A program made the translations under genes and the position numbers. From Helicobacter pylori NQ4053 (GTDB lineage Bacteria > Campylobacterota > Campylobacteria > Campylobacterales > Helicobacteraceae): a DNA stretch of 64,000 nucleotides. The notes under the pieces are model-generated. The model ran no database searches. It worked only from the letters and a program-made list of their open reading frames with translations, and was not told where the DNA came from. Every line of letters begins with the position of its first letter. The stretch's first letter is position 1. The stretch covers positions 1 to 64,000 of the forward strand of contig NZ_AKNV01000002.1 of assembly GCF_000274605.1 (NCBI RefSeq), in the 5' to 3' direction. This document shows positions 55,219 through 64,000 of this stretch, piece by piece.

Positions 55219-55410
55219 AACAATATGAAAATATACAAGGAATTTTAATAGACACTAAATTTTTAATGCAAAATTATAACAAGAAATCCAATGATCTTTT
55301 AAAATTACTAGCAAAAAATGTGGAAGAAACTAAAATATAATTCTTAAAAATTTTAGTTAAAAATCAAATCTAAAACGATAGCAACAAAGCTTAAAACCCC
55401 CATTTTTTAA
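55219..55410. other. decayed coding remnant after the methyltransferase
   Basis: The open frame 55221-55340 without its own start reads YENIQGILIDTKFLMQNYNK, helical, and may be the frameshifted tail of the methyltransferase. The rest is A/T-rich and holds no gene. Confidence 0.35.
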
Positions 55411-56439
55411 TCAAACCTGCAATGAGGGTTCTATATCATCAGTGCTTAAAGGGGTGTTGGCTTTTAAGAATTTTGATGCCTTTTGGCCTAAAATTTCTTT
55501 ATAAAATTTAGGGTGTAAGCCAAGGTTGGGGCGTAAGGCTTTGATATTATCGCTAGTCAATGCTTCGCCTTTTTGAATGTCCTTAATGACGAATAAAGAG
55601 CGCGCAAAAAATCTTCGCTCCTCTAAAGTCTTTGGATTGATTTTTGGCTCTTCTTCGCCTAAGGCTAAAACGCTTTGTTTGATGGCTCCAACCATGCTTT
55701 TAAATTCGTTAAAATCCATGCTAAAAGCGCTGTCTGGGGTTTGCAAGGATTTGTTTAAAATGAAATGCTTTTCTATCATGCTCGCCCCTAAAGTGGTGGC
55801 TAGAATGGGGCAAAGAGAGCCAATCGTGTGATCGCTCAAGCCAAATTTAACGCCAAAGGTTTCGCCTAATTTAACCATGCTCAACAAGTTAGCGTCTTCT
55901 AGTTTGCTGGGATAAGCGCTCACGCATTTTAAAAGGGTGATGTCAAAATTATTCACGCCTCTGCACAAAGAAATAGCGTCTTGCAATTCGGCGTGTGTGG
56001 CGATACCGCTAGAAAGGATAATGGGCTTTTGTGTGCGAGCGGCCTTTTCAATCAAGTCTAAATCAACGATTTCAAAACTAGCGATTTTATACATGGGGCA
56101 ATCTAGGCTCTCTAAAAGCTCTAAAGCTTTTGAGCTAAAAGGCGAGCTAAAAATGCCTAAATCAAGCTTTTTAGCCAACTCAAACAATTCAGCATGCCAT
56201 TCTAGGGGGGTAGAAGCCTTTTGATACAATCCATACAGATTTTCTTTATCCCATAAAGTGCCTTGAATGATGAAAGGATCTTCTTTAGAATCTAAAGTCA
56301 TGCAGCTTGGCGTGTAAGTTTGGAGCTTGACAAAATCCGCGCCGCTTTCCTTAATGGCATGAAGGCTTTCTTTGGCTAGGTTTAAATCTTGGTTATGATT
56401 AGCGCTCAATTCAGCGACAATTTTAGGGCGTTGTAACAT
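55411..56439 (-). CDS. pseI: pseudaminic acid synthase
   Basis: Condenses PEP with a 2,4-diacetamido-altrose to pseudaminic acid, the sugar that decorates flagellins. The 342 residues show the NeuB family TIM barrel (AELSANHNQDLNLAKES; DFVKLQTYTPSCMTLDS; FGLSDHTIGSLCPILA near residue 196) and the C-terminal SAF (antifreeze-like) domain that includes KALRPNLGLHPKF. It is the last gene of a minus-strand row with lnt and an ABC ATPase, not near other flagellar glycosylation genes. Confidence 0.9.
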   Translation of the reverse strand: MLQRPKIVAELSANHNQDLNLAKESLHAIKESGADFVKLQTYTPSCMTLDSKEDPFIIQGTLWDKENLYGLYQKASTPLEWHAELFELAKKLDLGIFSSPFSSKALELLESLDCPMYKIASFEIVDLDLIEKAARTQKPIILSSGIATHAELQDAISLCRGVNNFDITLLKCVSAYPSKLEDANLLSMVKLGETFGVKFGLSDHTIGSLCPILATTLGASMIEKHFILNKSLQTPDSAFSMDFNEFKSMVGAIKQSVLALGEEEPKINPKTLEERRFFARSLFVIKDIQKGEALTSDNIKALRPNLGLHPKFYKEILGQKASKFLKANTPLSTDDIEPSLQV

Positions 56440-56441
56440 TT

Positions 56442-57083
56442 TTATTTTTCCTTAATTAAAGATTCTTTTTCTAAGCGATAGACTTGAGAGCAAGTGAAGG
56501 CTAAATGCTCATCATGCGTGGCTAAGACTAACGCCCCTTCGTTTTCTGTAATGTAATTTTGCAGCATGCTGATGACTTGATTAGCGCTAGTGGTGTCTAA
56601 ATTCCCGGTGGGTTCATCAGCGATAATGATTTGGGGTTTTTTAGAAAGCACTCTGGCGATGCTTAAGCGTTGTTGCTGGCCGCCGCTCAATTCGCCCACG
56701 CCTTGTTTTAGGGTGTGGGCTATACCTAATTGTTCTAAAAGGGAATGATTTATTTCTTGCTTGGCTAGGATTGAAGCGACTTGCAAGTTTTCTAAAGCGC
56801 TAAAACCCTTAAAAAGGTAATGCGATTGGAAGATTATGCCCACTTTTAAGCGCCGTAATTCCAAAAGCTTTTTGGAATTTAAGGCATAAATATCCTGGTG
56901 TTCTAACAAACCGATCGTCCCACTATTGGGTTTTAGCATGGTGGCTAAATGGCTTAAAAGCGTGCTTTTACCGCTCCCACTCACGCCTAAAATCGCTAGG
57001 CTTTCTTTGGGCTTGATGTGCAAATTCACGCCATTATAAAGAGGCTTTTCAAAAGCATGAGAAATATTAATCGCTTTAATCAT
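56442..57083 (-). CDS. ABC transporter ATPase, LolD/MacB-like
   Basis: A 213-residue ATP-binding protein with Walker A GVSGSGKST near residue 36, signature LSGGQQQRLSIARVL near residue 133, Walker B IIIADEPTGNLD and the switch His in LATHDEHLA. The size and motif spacing fit LolD, which drives lipoprotein release; its neighbour lnt (lipoprotein acylation) supports that. No permease gene lies adjacent. Start overlaps the lnt stop by one base (TAATG). Confidence 0.85.
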   Translation of the reverse strand: MIKAINISHAFEKPLYNGVNLHIKPKESLAILGVSGSGKSTLLSHLATMLKPNSGTIGLLEHQDIYALNSKKLLELRRLKVGIIFQSHYLFKGFSALENLQVASILAKQEINHSLLEQLGIAHTLKQGVGELSGGQQQRLSIARVLSKKPQIIIADEPTGNLDTTSANQVISMLQNYITENEGALVLATHDEHLAFTCSQVYRLEKESLIKEK

Positions 57084-58357
57084 TATCGTTTCCTAAAAAG
57101 AATATCGCCTAATAAACTAGGGTTTAGAATGTAAGAAGTTGAAAAGTTCGCGCTGTGCAAGATGATTTTATCATAACGCCTTGCATAGTATTTTAAAAGC
57201 GTTTTTTGTAGGGTGGGTTCAATGCTTGGGCTAAACCATGCGTTATTGCTCATCACTATAAAAATTTTTGAAGGGCTGTTTGAATAAGCGGCTTTGGAAG
57301 TGCCTTCATAGCAAATCAGGGGGCGGAAAGTGAAATCGTCTAATGTAAAATCGCTGAAATGGGGAGCGTTGCGGTATGAATAAGCGCTCTCGCCAAAAAA
57401 GAGCTTTTCAAGGGGTTTTTGAAGAAACTTGGGTAAAGGCATGGTCTCGCCAAAGGGGGCTAAGATCACTTTATCAGCGATCTGAACGCCTTCTTTAGAA
57501 AATAAAAACGAGCTGTTATAAAGGCTATAGCCTTGGGTGCGCAATGTCCCTATTAAAATGGCGATCTTGTCGCTTAAATCTTCTAGTTGGGTTTTAAAAG
57601 GGGAGTTTTCTAAAGCGATAGGGTAAGCGGTCTCTGGAAAAACAATCAGGGTTTTTTGCTTGCTTTGAGCGAGCTTGATTTCTTTAAGAATATTGTTTTC
57701 AATGTTGTTAAGGTAGTTTGAATCAAATTTCAAATCTTGGGGCGTTCTTGTGGAAACTAATTCAATATTTCCAACCTTTTTTAAATCGCTTGTTTTAAAG
57801 AAATGAAAATCCAACGCGCCAAGCAGCAATAAAACCCCTATCATTCTGTATTTTTTAAGATTTTGAGCGCTCAAAAAAATGCAAGCTAAAAAAATAAGCC
57901 CTAGCGATAATTTATCCACCCTAAACACGCTATAAGAAAAAAAGCTATCCGGGACTAACCAATCAAATCCAAAAGGGTGGATAAAACTAGAGCCTAAAAA
58001 ACTCAAAAGCCTGAAGTAGGGGTTTTCAAAATAGAGCAACAAATAAAATAAAACCCCATAAACTAACGCTATTAAAACAATGATTAAGGGCAATAAGTAA
58101 GTGAAATCCGAGTAGCGAAAGCTTAAAGCGCACCAATAAAACAATAACGCCCCCACGAAAAACCCCAAAGCAAAAGCGCTATTTCTAGGGGTTTTTAAAA
58201 ACGCTAGCATGCTTAAAGGGGCTAATAGGCTTGTGAGTATGATAGAAATATAGGGGTTTTCAATCGCATAAGCGTCTAAAACAGCGTTCACATACACGCT
58301 TGAAACAAACATGCATGCCAATAAAAAAGCGTTTTGATTGAACAGAATAAGACGCAT
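57083..58357 (-). CDS. lnt: apolipoprotein N-acyltransferase
   Basis: Adds the third acyl chain to lipoproteins in the inner membrane. The 424 residues (family about 510 in E. coli) consist of an N-terminal membrane part with about six helices and a nitrilase domain with the catalytic triad: Glu in [11 protein letters not shown], Lys in [13 protein letters not shown] and Cys in [11 protein letters not shown]. The protein is about 90 residues shorter than the E. coli enzyme, mostly in loops and C-terminus. It serves the small lipoproteins at 4445 and 15847 as well as all others. Confidence 0.9.
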   Translation of the reverse strand: MRLILFNQNAFLLACMFVSSVYVNAVLDAYAIENPYISIILTSLLAPLSMLAFLKTPRNSAFALGFFVGALLFYWCALSFRYSDFTYLLPLIIVLIALVYGVLFYLLLYFENPYFRLLSFLGSSFIHPFGFDWLVPDSFFSYSVFRVDKLSLGLIFLACIFLSAQNLKKYRMIGVLLLLGALDFHFFKTSDLKKVGNIELVSTRTPQDLKFDSNYLNNIENNILKEIKLAQSKQKTLIVFPETAYPIALENSPFKTQLEDLSDKIAILIGTLRTQGYSLYNSSFLFSKEGVQIADKVILAPFGETMPLPKFLQKPLEKLFFGESAYSYRNAPHFSDFTLDDFTFRPLICYEGTSKAAYSNSPSKIFIVMSNNAWFSPSIEPTLQKTLLKYYARRYDKIILHSANFSTSYILNPSLLGDILFRKR

Positions 58358-58592
58358 GGCTAGATTTTGAAACCTTGAGATTGTTTTAGTGTATTATAGC
58401 TATATTTTAATTTAAGAATTTTAGATTGATTTTTTTAAGGGTAGTTTTTTTTAAGTTGTGTTATTATTTTCAAATTTCAAGCCTAAAGAGCGTGAATTGG
58501 CATGATTTAAGAATGATGGGTGTTTGTTTTAGAACGCTGCGACTATCCTTATATGAGATAGAGATAATGAGAGAAAGGTTTGGGTTTAGGGT

Positions 58593-59303
58593 TTGAACTA
58601 TATTGATTTGGCGTTACTTGTGGTAGTGGTAGCCTTTGGGATTAGGGGGTTTTATCATGGCTTCGTGAGTGAAATAGCAGCGACTTTGGGGATTGTGCTT
58701 GGCGTTTATTTGGCGTCTTGCTATTCTGTGGCTGTTGGGAATTTATTTTCAGAGCATTTGTATGATTTAAGAAATGAAACCATGACCAATCTCATTGGTT
58801 TTTTACTGGTGTTGGCGTCCATTTGGGTGTTTTTTTTAGCTCTTGGAGTGTTGCTAGGCAAGGTGTTAGTCTTTAGCGGGTTAGGCATTATAGACAAAGC
58901 GTTAGGGTTTATTTTTTCATGTTTAAAGACTTTTTTAGTGCTTTCTTTCATCCTTTATGCACTCTCTAAAATGGAAGTAATGAAAGACGCTAACGCCTAT
59001 TTGCAAGAAAAGAGCGCTATTTTCCCCACCATGAAAAGCATCGCTAGTAAGATCATGCGCCTTGATGGCGTCAAACATGTGGAGAAAAACCTTAAAGACA
59101 ACCTTGAAGAAATGAGCGATGAAGTTAAAAATAAAGAATCTATTGATAACGCCAAAGAATCTTTTAATAAGGCTACGGATAAGGGCGTAGAAGCTTTAAA
59201 AGAAAAGGCTAAAGATTTGCCTAAAAATATGCTAGAGCCAAAACACAATAAACCCAACCAAACCCCACCAATCCCAACCCCATCTAATAAAGAACCCCTA
59301 TAA
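58593..59303 (+). CDS. CvpA-family membrane protein
   Basis: The 236-residue protein starts at TTG 58593 (MNYIDLALLVVVVAFGIRGF) behind TTTAGGG and has four hydrophobic segments typical of CvpA proteins, with GFYHGFVSEIAATLGI near residue 20, then a long charged tail (DNAKESFNKATDKGVEALKE) ending in a Pro-rich segment. Members of this family are linked to colicin V release and envelope stress in E. coli; in this organism its role is unknown. It precedes lysS after 9 nt. Confidence 0.85.
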   Translation: MNYIDLALLVVVVAFGIRGFYHGFVSEIAATLGIVLGVYLASCYSVAVGNLFSEHLYDLRNETMTNLIGFLLVLASIWVFFLALGVLLGKVLVFSGLGIIDKALGFIFSCLKTFLVLSFILYALSKMEVMKDANAYLQEKSAIFPTMKSIASKIMRLDGVKHVEKNLKDNLEEMSDEVKNKESIDNAKESFNKATDKGVEALKEKAKDLPKNMLEPKHNKPNQTPPIPTPSNKEPL

Positions 59304-59312
59304 AGGCACGAC

Positions 59313-60818
59313 ATGTTTTCTAACCAATACATCCAACAACGCATCCATAAAGCCAATAGCTTGAGAGAAGAAGGCAAAAACCCTTATAAAAATGGCTTGA
59401 AACGGAGTCTGACAAACGCCGCTTTTTTAGAAAAATACGCTTACGTTAAGGGTTTAGAAGAGCCTAAAGACAAAGAAAAATGCGAGAGCGTTGTAGGGAG
59501 GGTCAAGCTTTTGCGTTTAATGGGTAAGGCATGTTTTATTAAAATTGAAGATGAAAGCGCGATTTTACAAGCTTATGTTTCGCAAAATGAATTGAACGAT
59601 GAGTTTAAAAGCTTGAAAAAGCATTTAGAAGTGGGCGATATTGTGTTGGTGAAAGGTTTCCCTTTTGCTACCAAAACCGGTGAATTAAGCGTTCATGCCC
59701 TAGAATTTCACATTTTAAGCAAAACCATCGTGCCTTTACCTGAAAAGTTTCATGGATTAAGCGATATAGAATTGCGCTACCGCCAGCGCTACTTGGATTT
59801 GATCGTCAATCCTAGCGTTAAAGATGTGTTTAAAAAGCGCAGTTTGATTGTCTCTAGCGTGCGGAAATTTTTTGAAATGGAAGGGTTTTTAGAAGTGGAA
59901 ACCCCTATGATGCACCCCATTCCTGGCGGGGCGAACGCAAGGCCTTTCATCACTTATCATAACGCTTTAGAGGTGGAGAGGTATTTAAGAATCGCCCCAG
60001 AATTATACCTCAAACGCTTGATTGTGGGGGGTTTTGAGGCGGTGTTTGAAATCAATCGTAATTTCAGGAATGAGGGCATGGATCACAGCCATAACCCCGA
60101 ATTCACGATGATTGAATTTTATTGGGCGTATCACACTTATGAAGATTTGATTGAACTCAGTAAGAGGTTGTTTGACTACTTGCTAAAGACTTTAAATTTG
60201 GATTCAAAAATCATTTATAACGATATGGAAGTGGATTTCAACCAAACGAGCGTGATTTCTTACTTGGACGCTTTAGAAACGATAGGGGGCATTAGTAAGG
60301 GTATTTTAGAAAAAGAAGACAGGCTTTTGGCTTATTTGTTAGAGCAAGGCATCAAAGTAGAGCCAAATCTCACTTATGGTAAATTGCTCGCTGAAGCGTT
60401 TGATCATTTTGTAGAACACCAACTCATTAACCCCACTTTTGTAACCCAATACCCTATTGAGATTAGCCCTTTAGCCAGACGCAACGATAGTAACCCTAAT
60501 ATTGCTGACAGGTTTGAATTGTTTATTGCAGGTAAAGAAATCGCTAACGGCTTTAGCGAGTTGAATGACCCTTTAGATCAATTAGAGCGCTTTAAAAACC
60601 AAGTGGCTGAAAAAGAAAAAGGCGATGAAGAAGCCCAATACATGGACGAAGATTACGTGTGGGCATTAGCCCATGGGATGCCCCCCACTGCAGGGCAAGG
60701 CATAGGCATTGATCGATTAGTGATGTTACTCACTGGAGCTAAAAGCATTAAAGATGTGATTTTATTCCCAGCGATGCGTCCTGTTAAAAACGATTTTAAT
60801 GTGGAGAGTGAAGAATAA
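59313..60818 (+). CDS. lysS: lysyl-tRNA synthetase, class II
   Basis: Charges tRNA-Lys. The 501 residues include an OB-fold anticodon domain (about residues 55-145) and a class II core: motif 2 [20 protein letters not shown] near residue 250, and motif 3 [13 protein letters not shown] near residue 470. It overlaps glyA by one base (TAATG). Confidence 0.97.
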   Translation: MFSNQYIQQRIHKANSLREEGKNPYKNGLKRSLTNAAFLEKYAYVKGLEEPKDKEKCESVVGRVKLLRLMGKACFIKIEDESAILQAYVSQNELNDEFKSLKKHLEVGDIVLVKGFPFATKTGELSVHALEFHILSKTIVPLPEKFHGLSDIELRYRQRYLDLIVNPSVKDVFKKRSLIVSSVRKFFEMEGFLEVETPMMHPIPGGANARPFITYHNALEVERYLRIAPELYLKRLIVGGFEAVFEINRNFRNEGMDHSHNPEFTMIEFYWAYHTYEDLIELSKRLFDYLLKTLNLDSKIIYNDMEVDFNQTSVISYLDALETIGGISKGILEKEDRLLAYLLEQGIKVEPNLTYGKLLAEAFDHFVEHQLINPTFVTQYPIEISPLARRNDSNPNIADRFELFIAGKEIANGFSELNDPLDQLERFKNQVAEKEKGDEEAQYMDEDYVWALAHGMPPTAGQGIGIDRLVMLLTGAKSIKDVILFPAMRPVKNDFNVESEE

Positions 60819-62068
60819 TGGCGTATTTTTTAGAACAAACGGATAGTGAAATTTTTGAGCTTATCTTTGAAGAATATAAGCGGCAAAATGAGCATTTAGA
60901 AATGATAGCGAGCGAGAATTACACTTTTCCTAGTGTCATGGAGGCTATGGGGAGTATTTTAACGAATAAATACGCTGAAGGCTATCCTAACAAGCGCTAT
61001 TATGGAGGCTGTGAAGTGGTGGATAAAATAGAAAGCCTAGCCATAGAAAGGGCTAAAAAGCTTTTTAATTGCCAGTTCGCTAACGTGCAAGCGCATTCAG
61101 GCTCACAAGCTAATAACGCTGTCTATCACGCTCTTTTAAAGCCTTATGACAAGATTTTAGGCATGGATTTAAGCTGTGGAGGGCATTTAACGCATGGCGC
61201 TAAAGTGAGTTTAACCGGCAAGCACTATCAGAGCTTTTCTTATGGCGTGAATTTGGATGGCTATATTGATTATGAAGAGGCGCTAAAAATCGCTCAAAGC
61301 GTTAAACCAGAAATCATTGTGTGCGGGTTTTCAGCCTATCCAAGGGAGATTGATTTTAAGAAATTTAGAGAAATCGCTGATGAAGTGGGAGCGTTACTAT
61401 TAGGCGATATAGCCCATGTGGCAGGGCTTGTGGTAACTAATGAGCATGCCCATCCTTTCCCGCATTGCCATGTGGTTTCAAGTACCACTCATAAGACCTT
61501 AAGAGGGCCTAGAGGAGGGCTTATTTTAACTAATGATGAAGAAATAGCGGCTAAGATTGATAAAGCGATTTTTCCAGGGACTCAAGGCGGGCCTTTGATG
61601 CATGTAATTGCTGCTAAAGCGGTGGGGTTTAAAGAGAATCTAAAACCAGAATTTAAAGCTTACGCACAATTAGTGAAATCTAACATGCAAGTTCTCGCTA
61701 AATCGTTAAAAGAAAAAAACCACAAGTTAGTGAGCGGTGGCACTTCTAACCATTTGCTTTTAATGGATTTCTTGGATAAGCCTTATAGCGGGAAAGACGC
61801 TGATATTGCATTAGGGAATGCCGGAATCACCGTGAATAAAAACACCATTCCTGGCGAAACGCGCAGCCCTTTTGTAACGAGCGGGATAAGGATTGGCTCA
61901 GCGGCATTGAGCGCAAGGGGCATGGGAGCTAAAGAATTTGAAATCATAGGGAATAAAATATCAGATATTTTGAATGATATTAATAATGTTAGTTTGCAAT
62001 TGCATGTGAAAGAAGAATTGAAGGCCATGGCTAGTCAATTCCCTGTGTACCACCAACCCATTTTTTAA
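60818..62068 (+). CDS. glyA: serine hydroxymethyltransferase
   Basis: Interconverts serine and glycine with tetrahydrofolate. The 416 residues have the PLP-binding Lys in [15 protein letters not shown] (Lys near residue 226), the cofactor-binding [10 protein letters not shown] near residue 92 and the [10 protein letters not shown] Asp block. Its ATG overlaps the TAA of lysS, so translation is coupled. It ends 10 nt before the DUF1882 gene. Confidence 0.97.
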   Translation: MAYFLEQTDSEIFELIFEEYKRQNEHLEMIASENYTFPSVMEAMGSILTNKYAEGYPNKRYYGGCEVVDKIESLAIERAKKLFNCQFANVQAHSGSQANNAVYHALLKPYDKILGMDLSCGGHLTHGAKVSLTGKHYQSFSYGVNLDGYIDYEEALKIAQSVKPEIIVCGFSAYPREIDFKKFREIADEVGALLLGDIAHVAGLVVTNEHAHPFPHCHVVSSTTHKTLRGPRGGLILTNDEEIAAKIDKAIFPGTQGGPLMHVIAAKAVGFKENLKPEFKAYAQLVKSNMQVLAKSLKEKNHKLVSGGTSNHLLLMDFLDKPYSGKDADIALGNAGITVNKNTIPGETRSPFVTSGIRIGSAALSARGMGAKEFEIIGNKISDILNDINNVSLQLHVKEELKAMASQFPVYHQPIF

Positions 62069-62078
62069 GGGAGTCAAG

Positions 62079-62621
62079 ATGACAGAAATGGAATTAAAGC
62101 TCATTAAGATAGACACAAGCCATTATTTTGAAAAAAAACCAGGCTTGGGGGAGAGAATGGATTATGCGGGGCGTTGCTTCTATAATAAATTCCAAAGAGT
62201 GAATGCCATGCTTACAAGCTCGCTCATTCAAAAGCATTTGAAAAAAGAAATAGAAATCGCGCACAATCTCATCTTGCGTAACGATAAGGTGGAAAACATT
62301 GTGTTTGATTATAACGGGAGGAACCCGGAGCGTTTTTACCATAAGGCGCAGTTATTACTTCGTGAAGAGGGTTTTATGAATTTTACCGCTTATAACACCA
62401 AAACGCCAGGGCATTTGCATTTGTATGTGCATAAGGGGCATACGGAATTAGGCGAAGGTGAAAGGCTGATTAAAACTTTGTCCATGAAATTAGCGCAAGG
62501 GTTGCCTAAAGAATGGAGGATATTCCCTAGCAACGAATGGCCTAAGGAATTTAATATTTTAGCTTTACCTTATGAAGTGTTTGCAAAAGAGCGAGGAAGC
62601 TCTTGGGCGAAGCATTTATAA
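62079..62621 (+). CDS. DUF1882-like protein
   Basis: A 180-residue cytoplasmic protein of unknown function, from the DUF1882 family typical of epsilonproteobacteria (recognised from memory). It starts [20 protein letters not shown] behind AGGGAG. The middle segment ([20 protein letters not shown]) with closely spaced His is well conserved in appearance. The gene lies between glyA and the SPOR protein with gaps of 10 and 21 nt, so is likely part of one operon from lysS. Confidence 0.75.
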   Translation: MTEMELKLIKIDTSHYFEKKPGLGERMDYAGRCFYNKFQRVNAMLTSSLIQKHLKKEIEIAHNLILRNDKVENIVFDYNGRNPERFYHKAQLLLREEGFMNFTAYNTKTPGHLHLYVHKGHTELGEGERLIKTLSMKLAQGLPKEWRIFPSNEWPKEFNILALPYEVFAKERGSSWAKHL

Positions 62622-62642
62622 CCATTTTTGAAAGGATTTTTA

Positions 62643-63446
62643 ATGTCAGAAAAAGAAAGACTGAATGAAGTGATCTTAGAAGAAGAAAATAATGGGGGCG
62701 GCACTAAAAAGGTGTTTTTGATCGTGGCTATAGCCATTATCATTTTAGCGGTGCTTTTAATGGTGTTTTGGAAAAGCACGAGAGTCGCTCCTAAAGAGAC
62801 TTTTTTACAAACCGATAGCGGGATGCAAAAAATAGGCAACACTAAAGATGAGAAAAAAGACGATGAGTTTGAAAGCTTGAATTTGGATCCTTCCAAGCAA
62901 GAAGACAAACTAGACAAAGTGGCGGATAATGTTAAAAAACAAGAAAATGATGCGTTTAACATGCCCGTTCAAACCGATCAAACTCAAACGGAGATGAAAA
63001 CAGCAGAAGAAACCAAAGAAGCTCAAAAAGAATTAAAAGTTGTTGAACACACTAGTGCTCCAAAAGAATCTCAGGCTGTAGCTAAAAAAGAAACCCCCCA
63101 TAAAAAGCCTAAAGTAGCGCATAAAGATAAAGAAGCGCATAAAGATAAAGCTACGCATGCGGCTAAAGAGCCTAAAGTCAAAAAAGAAACCCATAAAGAA
63201 GTTTCTAAGAAAGCTAATTCTAAAACCACTCTTACTAAAGGGCATTATTTGCAAGTGGGGGTTTTTGCGCACACGCCCAACAAAGCCTTTTTACAAGCGT
63301 TTAATCAATTCCCCCATAAAATTGAAGATAGGGGGGCTACTAAACGCTACCTCATAGGCCCGTATAAGAGCAAGCAAGAAGCCTTAATGCATGCCGATGA
63401 AGTCAGCAAGAAGATGACTAAACCGGTTGTCATAGAGATTCGTTAA
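62643..63446 (+). CDS. SPOR-domain cell-envelope protein
   Basis: A 267-residue bitopic protein. I start at ATG 62643 (MSEKERLNEVILEEEN) behind GAAAGGA; five extra codons upstream overlap that site. The cytoplasmic N-terminus is acidic, one transmembrane helix follows (VFLIVAIAIIILAVLLMVFW, residues about 23-42), then a long periplasmic linker rich in Lys, Glu and Ala with repeated HKDKEAHKDK units, and a SPOR domain at the C-terminus (HYLQVGVFAHTPNKAFLQA). SPOR domains bind denuded glycan at the septum, so a role in division is likely. Confidence 0.85.
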   Translation: MSEKERLNEVILEEENNGGGTKKVFLIVAIAIIILAVLLMVFWKSTRVAPKETFLQTDSGMQKIGNTKDEKKDDEFESLNLDPSKQEDKLDKVADNVKKQENDAFNMPVQTDQTQTEMKTAEETKEAQKELKVVEHTSAPKESQAVAKKETPHKKPKVAHKDKEAHKDKATHAAKEPKVKKETHKEVSKKANSKTTLTKGHYLQVGVFAHTPNKAFLQAFNQFPHKIEDRGATKRYLIGPYKSKQEALMHADEVSKKMTKPVVIEIR

Positions 63447-63448
63447 AG

Positions 63449-63607
63449 ATTTTACAAACTTAAAAGAGTTTAGCGTTAGTCAAGCGATAATTTCTTGTGA
63501 TGCACTCTTAGGGGTTAGAGGGATTTATGGGGGAGAGTTTGCAAAATACCCCTATTTTCTTAAGAGTTTTGTATAAAACTAAAATAAAGTAATCCCATTT
63601 AAAAAAT
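63449..63607 (+). repeat. dispersed intergenic element, copy G
   Basis: TTTTACAAACTTAAAAGAG, GTCAAGCGATAATTTC, GCACTCTTAGGGG, GGAGAGTTTGCAAAATACCC (and CTATTTTCTTAAG), AAACTAAAATAAAGTAATCCC. Directly downstream of the SPOR gene. Confidence 0.7.
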
Positions 63608-63958
63608 AAAGAGCGTTATGAATTTAATGGATAGCAAAGAATATGACGGCTTTTTAATAGCGAGCAAAATATAAGACAGCTAAAACAAAGTAATAGCATT
63701 TAGTAAAGTAGGGGTAAGAGGTAAAAAATGGAAAAACATGCGTTTTAAATCAAACATTCATACTCACTACTAGCAGTCAAGGAGAAGTAACAAACCCAGA
63801 CCGCATGAAAGAATTGTAATATAAAAAAGATTAAAACAGCTTTTAAGACTATCAATCCATATGATTTTACCAAAAAGAAAGCATCAGTCACTTTAATAGG
63901 TTTTTTAAAATTAGCTATAATCAAGGCTTCAAAAAGCCATAATTAAAAGAGTTTGAAC
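63608..63958. other. decayed intergenic region
   Basis: Only short frames are seen, for example MNLMDSKEYDGFLIASKI, broken off by TAA, and an ATG-less frame with NPYDFTKKKASV. They read like gene debris. At 63916-63921 lies a TATAAT for the next gene, followed by a small hairpin (GGCTT / AAGCC, 63925-63938). Confidence 0.35.
63916..63921 (+). promoter_or_regulatory. -10 box TATAAT of the UPF0114-like gene
   Basis: A perfect TATAAT 38 nt before ATG 63959. The predicted leader contains a 5-bp hairpin with A-rich loop. Confidence 0.6.
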
Positions 63959-64000
63959 ATGCTAGAAAAGTTGATTGAAAGAGTGTTGTTTGCCACTCGT
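63959..64000 (+). CDS. UPF0114-family membrane protein, 5' end only
   Basis: The window ends after 14 codons (MLEKLIERVLFATR), which match the N-terminus I recall for the H. pylori UPF0114 protein HP0189, a small polytopic inner membrane protein of unknown function. TATAAT lies 38 nt upstream. No strong ribosome site is visible (AAAGAG at 63946-63951). Confidence 0.65.
   Translation, partial: MLEKLIERVLFATR

Noticed and set aside
53423-55410. Direct repeats (target duplication) flanking the toxin-antitoxin cassette
   Set aside because: The sequences at about 54180-54210 and 55067-55100 are only vaguely similar and A/T-rich; no convincing duplication could be marked.
62570-62962. 130-residue Ser/Leu-rich frame antisense to the DUF1882 and SPOR genes
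   Set aside because: Composition is the mirror of the Lys/Glu-rich coding strand; no start signal.

Overview
The window is a chromosomal segment of a Helicobacter pylori strain. Evidence: low GC with A/T-rich promoters dominated by extended -10 TATAAT boxes; a horB-type outer membrane protein; the ArsRS acid-response system with its C-tract; HcpD Sel1 repeats; a DUF874 protein with 7-residue repeats; futalosine menaquinone synthesis (MqnD); PseI for flagellin pseudaminic acid; and a gene order that matches, from memory, HP0118-HP0189 of strain 26695. Core genes are nearly all intact and collinear.

Layout. 1-1.8 kb: two minus-strand unknown genes (one cut by the window edge) with duplicated leaders. 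1.8-4.3 kb: ppsA. 4.4-7.7 kb: small lipoprotein, thrS, infC, a frameshifted rpmI, rplT. 7.9-11 kb: horB and secreted unknown proteins. 11.6-15.8 kb: serine uptake and deamination (sdaC-sdaA), then class II DAHP synthase. 16.2-24.1 kb: peroxiredoxin, lactate oxidation lutABC divergent from two tandem lactate permeases, then mutY. 24.1-25.6 kb: dicarboxylate transporter. 25.7-30.5 kb: cbb3 oxidase operon ccoNOQP plus four small accessory genes, one a 35-residue membrane peptide. 30.6-38.1 kb: leaderless membrane protein, mqnD, recA-eno-divIC-like-AMIN-aroK, PDC-domain-like protein, LPS glycosyltransferase. 38.3-43.4 kb: hcpD, yebC, hemB, arsS, arsR. 43.9-50.9 kb: a minus-strand run including cheZ, prfB, moeA, fliR and two frameshifted membrane genes. 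51-53.4 kb: PpiC-type isomerase, fba, efp. 53.9-55.4 kb: accessory island. 55.4-63.4 kb: pseI, ABC ATPase, lnt, CvpA, lysS, glyA, DUF1882, SPOR protein. The start of a UPF0114 gene lies at the right edge.

Most unusual content. (1) A cytosine-C5 DNA methyltransferase gene has been broken: its N-terminal motif I and its C-terminal motif are separated by a cassette holding two perfect palindromes, a ribbon-helix-helix-like fragment and a complete YafQ/HP0894-type toxin-antitoxin pair; the middle of the methyltransferase is gone. (2) At least seven diverged copies of an intergenic element of roughly 150-280 bp, all in the same orientation, each beginning with an A/T-rich hairpin (clearest in six), lie in nearly every large gap. 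(3) rpmI (ribosomal protein L35) carries a 2-nt deletion. (4) Two homopolymer-dependent genes (arsS C12, an EI24-type gene T8) have frame states readable here.

How genes work together: lactate uptake and oxidation (lctP, lutABC), serine catabolism and PEP synthase feed central carbon; menaquinone made through MqnD would pass electrons to the respiratory chain ending at the cbb3 oxidase; aroK and DAHP synthase belong to the shikimate pathway; CheZ, FliR and PseI serve motility; ArsRS links acid sensing to gene control.
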